17,802 nucleotides of DNA from Candidatus Woesearchaeota archaeon (GTDB lineage: Archaea; Nanobdellota; Nanobdellia; Woesearchaeales; UBA11576). Below, piece after piece: positions 14,346 to 17,802 of this stretch (within the stretch, counting starts at the first letter, position 1; each line of letters opens with the position of its first letter). The notes under the pieces are model-generated. The model saw only the letters and a program-made list of their open reading frames with translations. It was not told where the DNA came from and did not search any database. The stretch spans positions 1 to 17,802 of the forward strand of contig JALWQS010000091.1 of NCBI GenBank assembly GCA_027083015.1, read 5' to 3'. The position numbers and the translations under genes were made by a program.

Positions 14346-14465
14346 TCGATTCTGAAAGAGTATCAGATAAGAATTATAAAAAATATTGTATTTAAAACAC
14401 TCAGAGACAAGAAAAAGAAAATAAGAATAAATCCATCCGCGCAGTACTGTCCTGAACCGAACCCA

Positions 14466-15209
14466 TCAATCAGACTCTACCCTGGGAGCCAGGATAAAAC
14501 TCAAGAAGATCTTATCCACCGACTTATAATCCAGCTTGAGAGGATAATCCTTATTAAACTGGATCGTAACATCATCAGCAACCTTAGAAGCAGTCATCAT
14601 CTTCTTAAGATACTCTATAGAATACTTTGCTTTGATAGTATCAGGGCTTTCTGAAACAATAATCGTATCACCCTTTGAAGGTATCTCGATCTTAGCCTTA
14701 GAAAGATCGCCTTCAGCAAGGACTGTCAAGACCTTATCATTTATGACCAAAGAGACCGATTCAGCGACAACACCAACGTCTTCAATCGCTTCTGAAAGAA
14801 CATTGGTCTTAGTCTTAATGGAGACAGGAAATTTCAGATCGGGAATGCGTTGTTCCTTATCCTCAATATCAATTATAGGCAAAAAGAAAGTCCTGGTATT
14901 CTCACCCTTAAGCTGAACCTTAAGCTTATCCTCGGCCAATTCAAGAACAAGAGTATCGGAAGACTTAGCACGCTTAAGGATCTGCTTCAGATTAGCAAGA
15001 TTAATAGCTATATCAACTTCCTTATCAACCTGATACTCAACAAAGGCAGAGCTCAACATCTTAAAAATAACCATAGCAACATTTGCAGGGTCCATCGCGA
15101 CAAGCTCAACAGCATTAGGCTTAACCTTAAAGACCGCCTCGTTAACAAGTTCAGAAATAATAGAAACACTATCCTTCAAGTAATTTGGTTCTGCAAGACT
15201 CAACCTCAT
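14466..15209 (-). CDS. pcn: DNA polymerase sliding clamp PCNA
   Basis: A 247-residue protein matching archaeal PCNA in length and sequence. Landmarks are MDPANVAM (39-46) after the first helix and strand, the first-domain strand IAINLANLKQILKRAKSSDTL, the interdomain connecting loop IEDKEQRIPDLKF that PIP-box partners bind, the second-domain VGVVAESVSLVIND, and the C-terminal FILAPRVESD. It forms the homotrimeric ring tethering polymerase, FEN1, ligase and RFC partners to DNA. The frame can start at a TTG (15215), but ATG 15209 is preferred: GGGGG at 15217-15221 is a plausible ribosome site eight bases upstream, and a TATA element lies near 15252-15259. It is transcribed alone; no replication genes adjoin it. 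Codons are T/G-ending, in line with other native minus-strand genes. Confidence 0.96.
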   Translation of the reverse strand: MRLSLAEPNYLKDSVSIISELVNEAVFKVKPNAVELVAMDPANVAMVIFKMLSSAFVEYQVDKEVDIAINLANLKQILKRAKSSDTLVLELAEDKLKVQLKGENTRTFFLPIIDIEDKEQRIPDLKFPVSIKTKTNVLSEAIEDVGVVAESVSLVINDKVLTVLAEGDLSKAKIEIPSKGDTIIVSESPDTIKAKYSIEYLKKMMTASKVADDVTIQFNKDYPLKLDYKSVDKIFLSFILAPRVESD

Positions 15210-15251
15210 TTTCAAACCCCCGTTTTCATATTTTTGGAGATTAGCTCTGTT

Positions 15252-15259
15252 TATTTAAA
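15252..15259 (-). promoter_or_regulatory. TATA box of PCNA
   Basis: TTTAAATA on the minus strand, 43-50 bases before ATG 15209. That implies a leader of roughly 18 bases carrying the G-rich ribosome site at 15217-15221. Confidence 0.5.
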
Positions 15260-15346
15260 GCTTTCCATGAAGGTCTGAGAAACAGGGATTTATATTTTTT
15301 GGAAAAGAAAAACAAGAACCAAAAAACAAGGCAGAATAAAATCGTT

Positions 15347-15370
15347 TAAAAAGGCAAGAAAACCTTTTTA
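15347..15370. repeat. Inverted repeat TAAAAAGG-N8-CCTTTTTA
   Basis: Perfect eight-base arms (15347-15354 and 15363-15370) around CAAGAAAA. The right arm runs into TTTTTATATC, which is TATA-like. It could be an operator or a stem-loop of an unannotated short transcript between PCNA and the surface-protein gene. No open frame accompanies it. Confidence 0.4.
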
Positions 15371-15428
15371 TATCTGTGTGTATTTATGTGTAAAAAAATG
15401 TTTAAATAAGTAATCAAGAATACAAATG

Positions 15429-15436
15429 TATATAAA
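15429..15436 (+). promoter_or_regulatory. TATA box of the giant surface-protein gene
   Basis: TATATAAA, 24-31 bases before GTG 15460. The spacing equals that of other leaderless genes here and supports the GTG start. Confidence 0.6.
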
Positions 15437-15459
15437 TACATAACCTATTTTTAAATAAA

Positions 15460-17802
15460 GTGAGCCAAGACAAAACAGACAAGGAACTGGAAAAGGTGAA
15501 CAAAGCTCTTTCTAAATACGAAAAAAAAGCAAAAAAGAAACAACAAGAGATGATAATAATGCTAGCAGCACTAGTGATAGTGCTAACAGCGCTTATGTTC
15601 CCAAGATATACAGGGTTTGAGGTATTCAATGCGACAAACAACACAATAGAAACAAACCAAACAACAAGCGACACTACAAACGAAACAACAATCAGCGATA
15701 CAGACAATACAACAATAACGGAGCCGGCGACCAACGAAACAAACACCAACAACACAGAAGAAGACATAACAACAGAGATAAACCAAACAGAAGAAAACAG
15801 CACAACAAACAATAGCATAAACAACACAACAGAAGAAAACACAACGATCACAACGAACAACACAATAACCAATACAACAAATCCAACAATAAATGAAACA
15901 GGAAATACAACAAATAATATCATAAACAACACAACAAATGAGAGCAATGAGACAGAAAACAACACAATAGAAACAAACCAAACAGAAGAAAACAGTACAA
16001 TAAATAACACAATAAACGAAATAAACAACACAACGAACAACACAATAGAAGAAAACACAACAGGAATAAACCAAACAACAAATGAAACAGAAAATACAAC
16101 AATTACCATAAACAATACAACAGTAAATAATACAATAAATTCCACAATAACAAATAGAACTAATGAAACAGTAATGCAAGGAGAAGCAGAGATAGGAAAA
16201 CCAGTAGAATGGACAAAGATCATCACATTAGATAACGGACAAGAAGTACAAGCAGAAGAAGAAGTTCCAGAAGAAGCGACAGATATACAAGTATATGACA
16301 TAACAGACCAGTACGAACTGCCGATAAAATCGCAGACAAAAAGCCAAGAAGAAAAGAAAACAGTACAGTTCAATGCTCTGTACGGAAGAACAAGATACAA
16401 GATAAAATACAAGACACCGGGACCCACAAAAACGGAAAAGACAGAAGGAGAAAAGAAGATAATAACCATATCAAGCAAGATACACTATCAAAACATAACA
16501 GCATATACAGACATAGAACCAGCGCCCAAAGAAGCGATAAGACTATACTGGCTGAACGGAACAGACAGGATAGAAGTAAAGAACATAACCTATGAAGACT
16601 CAAATTCTGACGGACTAACAGAAAAGATATACTGGACCGTGCCCCACCTATCCAACCAGACCTATGAGCTGGAGATAACAGTGCTCAACGTTCATAGTCA
16701 TCCGGGACTAGGAAATATCTGGACAGTAAACTTCAACACCACAGGAACAGCCAACCTTACAATAACAGCAATAGAAGGAACAACGTGGGCAGAAATAAAA
16801 AAAGACAATACAACAACACAAGACGACCTAGGATTCATAGATATAAAATGCGGAGAGACAAGAATAGAAAAACAAGCAAAAATAATCGATGATGAAGGAA
16901 GAGAATACAACTATTCAGACCTGACAACCAACGACAGCATAAGAATAAAAAAATTACTAATAAAAAACTACAGTTGCGAAGAAACAGGAAGCATAGAAAA
17001 CAGAGAACTAAAAGGAGGAAAACACAAACTACTATTCCAATTCGGAAACAGAAACGCAACAGCAGAAAACTACGTAGCAGTACTAGACTGCTCAGTAACC
17101 ACCAACTGCGAATACACAGACGTATTCCACATGGCAAGACTATACAACACACACGCAGAACTAAACAACCAAAGCAAATACAACTACAAAGTATGCTGCA
17201 GAGAAGTATACGGAGAACCACTAGGAACAAACTGTTCAGCAACAAACGCAGAAAGCATACTAAACCTCTCAAAACAAACAAACGCACACGTAGCAGTAGA
17301 AAGCAGAACAACATACCCATACGAAGTATGCCTAAACGGAAGCAACAACTACAACGTAACATGCGACGTCATAACAACAACAAGCTGCAAAGACTCAGGA
17401 TACGACACCTGCCTAGCATCAATATCAACAATAGAAAAAGGAGGAATAAACTACAACCTACACGTAGGAGACTGCACAACAGACCCATACCAAGCAAAAA
17501 TCTGCTGCCGAACAACAGACAACACAGGAAAACCAACAGCAAGCAACATAAAACTAAACTCAACATACAACACAAACCTAACATACGAAAACCTAACACT
17601 AACATACACAATAAACGACCCAAGAGGAAAAGGAACAAAAAACATAACAAACTGGTACCTAAACAACACAAACACAATAATACTAAACACACCATTCGAA
17701 GCAACAGGAAGCGGAAACGAAAGCGAATGGACAAAAGACTACTCAGGAAACAAAAACCACGGAACAATAAACGGAGCAACATGGAACCAAACAGGAGGAT
17801 AC
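15460..17802 (+). CDS. Giant sequon-rich surface protein with LamG-like domain, partial (runs off right edge)
   Basis: The frame stays open for 781 codons to the window edge. From a GTG start, residues 1-30 are a charged cytoplasmic head (EKKAKKKQQE), 31-47 a signal anchor (MIIMLAALVIVLTALMF), and about 58-235 a low-complexity Asn/Thr/Glu/Ile stalk with roughly 38 N-x-S/T sequons by hand count. Residues about 245-520 are mixed beta-rich sequence with further sequons. Residues about 540-690 hold Cys-rich repeats with CC pairs. The last visible part, DYSGNKNHGTINGATW, is the usual opening of a LamG/concanavalin-like domain. Such proteins are adhesins or envelope stalks on DPANN cells (inference). 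In-frame TAA at 15433 excludes an upstream start. Codons end almost only in A or C, extreme toward the right end. Confidence 0.85.
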   Translation, partial: MSQDKTDKELEKVNKALSKYEKKAKKKQQEMIIMLAALVIVLTALMFPRYTGFEVFNATNNTIETNQTTSDTTNETTISDTDNTTITEPATNETNTNNTEEDITTEINQTEENSTTNNSINNTTEENTTITTNNTITNTTNPTINETGNTTNNIINNTTNESNETENNTIETNQTEENSTINNTINEINNTTNNTIEENTTGINQTTNETENTTITINNTTVNNTINSTITNRTNETVMQGEAEIGKPVEWTKIITLDNGQEVQAEEEVPEEATDIQVYDITDQYELPIKSQTKSQEEKKTVQFNALYGRTRYKIKYKTPGPTKTEKTEGEKKIITISSKIHYQNITAYTDIEPAPKEAIRLYWLNGTDRIEVKNITYEDSNSDGLTEKIYWTVPHLSNQTYELEITVLNVHSHPGLGNIWTVNFNTTGTANLTITAIEGTTWAEIKKDNTTTQDDLGFIDIKCGETRIEKQAKIIDDEGREYNYSDLTTNDSIRIKKLLIKNYSCEETGSIENRELKGGKHKLLFQFGNRNATAENYVAVLDCSVTTNCEYTDVFHMARLYNTHAELNNQSKYNYKVCCREVYGEPLGTNCSATNAESILNLSKQTNAHVAVESRTTYPYEVCLNGSNNYNVTCDVITTTSCKDSGYDTCLASISTIEKGGINYNLHVGDCTTDPYQAKICCRTTDNTGKPTASNIKLNSTYNTNLTYENLTLTYTINDPRGKGTKNITNWYLNNTNTIILNTPFEATGSGNESEWTKDYSGNKNHGTINGATWNQTGGY
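15640..16180 (+). repeat. Degenerate repeats encoding the N-glycosylation-rich stalk
   Basis: The Asn/Thr stalk is built of imperfect DNA repeats. A 24-base unit beginning AACACAATAGAAACAAACC occurs identically at 15640-15663 and 15961-15984. A 21-base unit beginning AAACCAAACAGAAGAAAAC occurs at 15780-15800 and 15975-15995. All repeats stay in frame, so the stalk could lengthen or shorten by recombination without disrupting the protein. Confidence 0.65.
17080..17515 (+). repeat. Three Cys-containing protein repeats within the surface protein
   Basis: Three segments share an N-x-H-(A/V) turn followed by Y and a Cys pair or Cys-Leu: LYNTHAELNNQSKYNYKVCC (near 17140-17196), TNAHVAVESRTTYPYEVCL (near 17278-17334) and NYNLHVGDC...YQAKICC (near 17449-17508). 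The spacing is about 130-175 bases. They look like tandem disulfide-stabilised modules ahead of the LamG-like domain. Confidence 0.6.

Noticed and set aside
14346..14465. Possible RNA gene between MNT and PCNA
   Set aside because: No cloverleaf or strong stem-loop could be formed by eye; it appears to be an AT-rich spacer.
15640..16180. CRISPR array
   Set aside because: Repeats are irregular, in-frame and embedded in a long coding sequence, with no uniform spacers.
15414..16478. 354-codon minus-strand frame rich in Val/Phe/Ser
   Set aside because: It is the antisense of the Asn/Thr stalk; the plus frame has a promoter, start, anchor and continues to the LamG-like domain.

Overview
This looks like a DPANN-type archaeal genome fragment, most like the Woesearchaeota/Pacearchaeota group. 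This assignment is an inference from gene content. The supporting signs are an archaeal PCNA, a TrmB-family regulator, TATA boxes about 23-31 bp ahead of many start codons with no ribosome binding site (leaderless transcripts), PssA/Psd-type polar-lipid enzymes, and large sequon-rich surface proteins ending in a LamG-like domain. Plus-strand genes use mostly A- and C-ending codons and most minus-strand genes use T- and G-ending codons, so the plus strand is A+C rich almost throughout.

Layout: 1-349 (-) is the N-terminal part of a metallo-beta-lactamase-fold hydrolase with a suspected frameshift. At 401-670 (+) is a small membrane protein sharing one TATA element with it. At 721-1470 (-) is an S2P/M50-like membrane protease and at 1530-2267 (-) a short TraB-family protein. 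At 2444-2713 (+) is a PRC-barrel protein.

Positions 2844-6087 (+) form a tight five-gene operon: TrmB regulator, YegS/diacylglycerol-kinase-like lipid kinase, divergent PAP2 phosphatase-like protein, phosphatidylserine (archaetidylserine) decarboxylase, and CDP-alcohol phosphatidyltransferase (PssA-like). Together these could phosphorylate or dephosphorylate a lipid alcohol and build serine and ethanolamine headgroups. An apparent operator (TGTGGT-N10-ACCACA) abuts the operon TATA box.

At 6112-6573 (-) is a conserved-looking protein of unknown function. At 6744-7592 (+) is a membrane-anchored surface protein. At 7695-10029 (-) a two-gene glycan cluster encodes a non-hydrolysing UDP-HexNAc 2-epimerase and a GT4-like glycosyltransferase. 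At 10201-13106 (+) is a two-gene operon of secreted proteins of unknown function: one Cys-rich with an Ig-like segment, the other with NTF2-like and possibly SCP2-like segments.

At 13151-14302 (-) is an HTH-MNT nucleotidyltransferase followed by a HEPN gene broken by two one-base frameshifts, a probable decayed toxin-antitoxin module with palindromic promoter elements. At 14466-15209 (-) is PCNA. From 15460 (+) a very large surface protein runs off the right edge, with a signal anchor, an Asn/Thr stalk packed with N-glycosylation sequons, Cys-rich repeats and the start of a LamG-like domain. The stretch from about 10.2 to 14.3 kb departs from the window's strand-specific codon bias, which suggests a later-acquired island.
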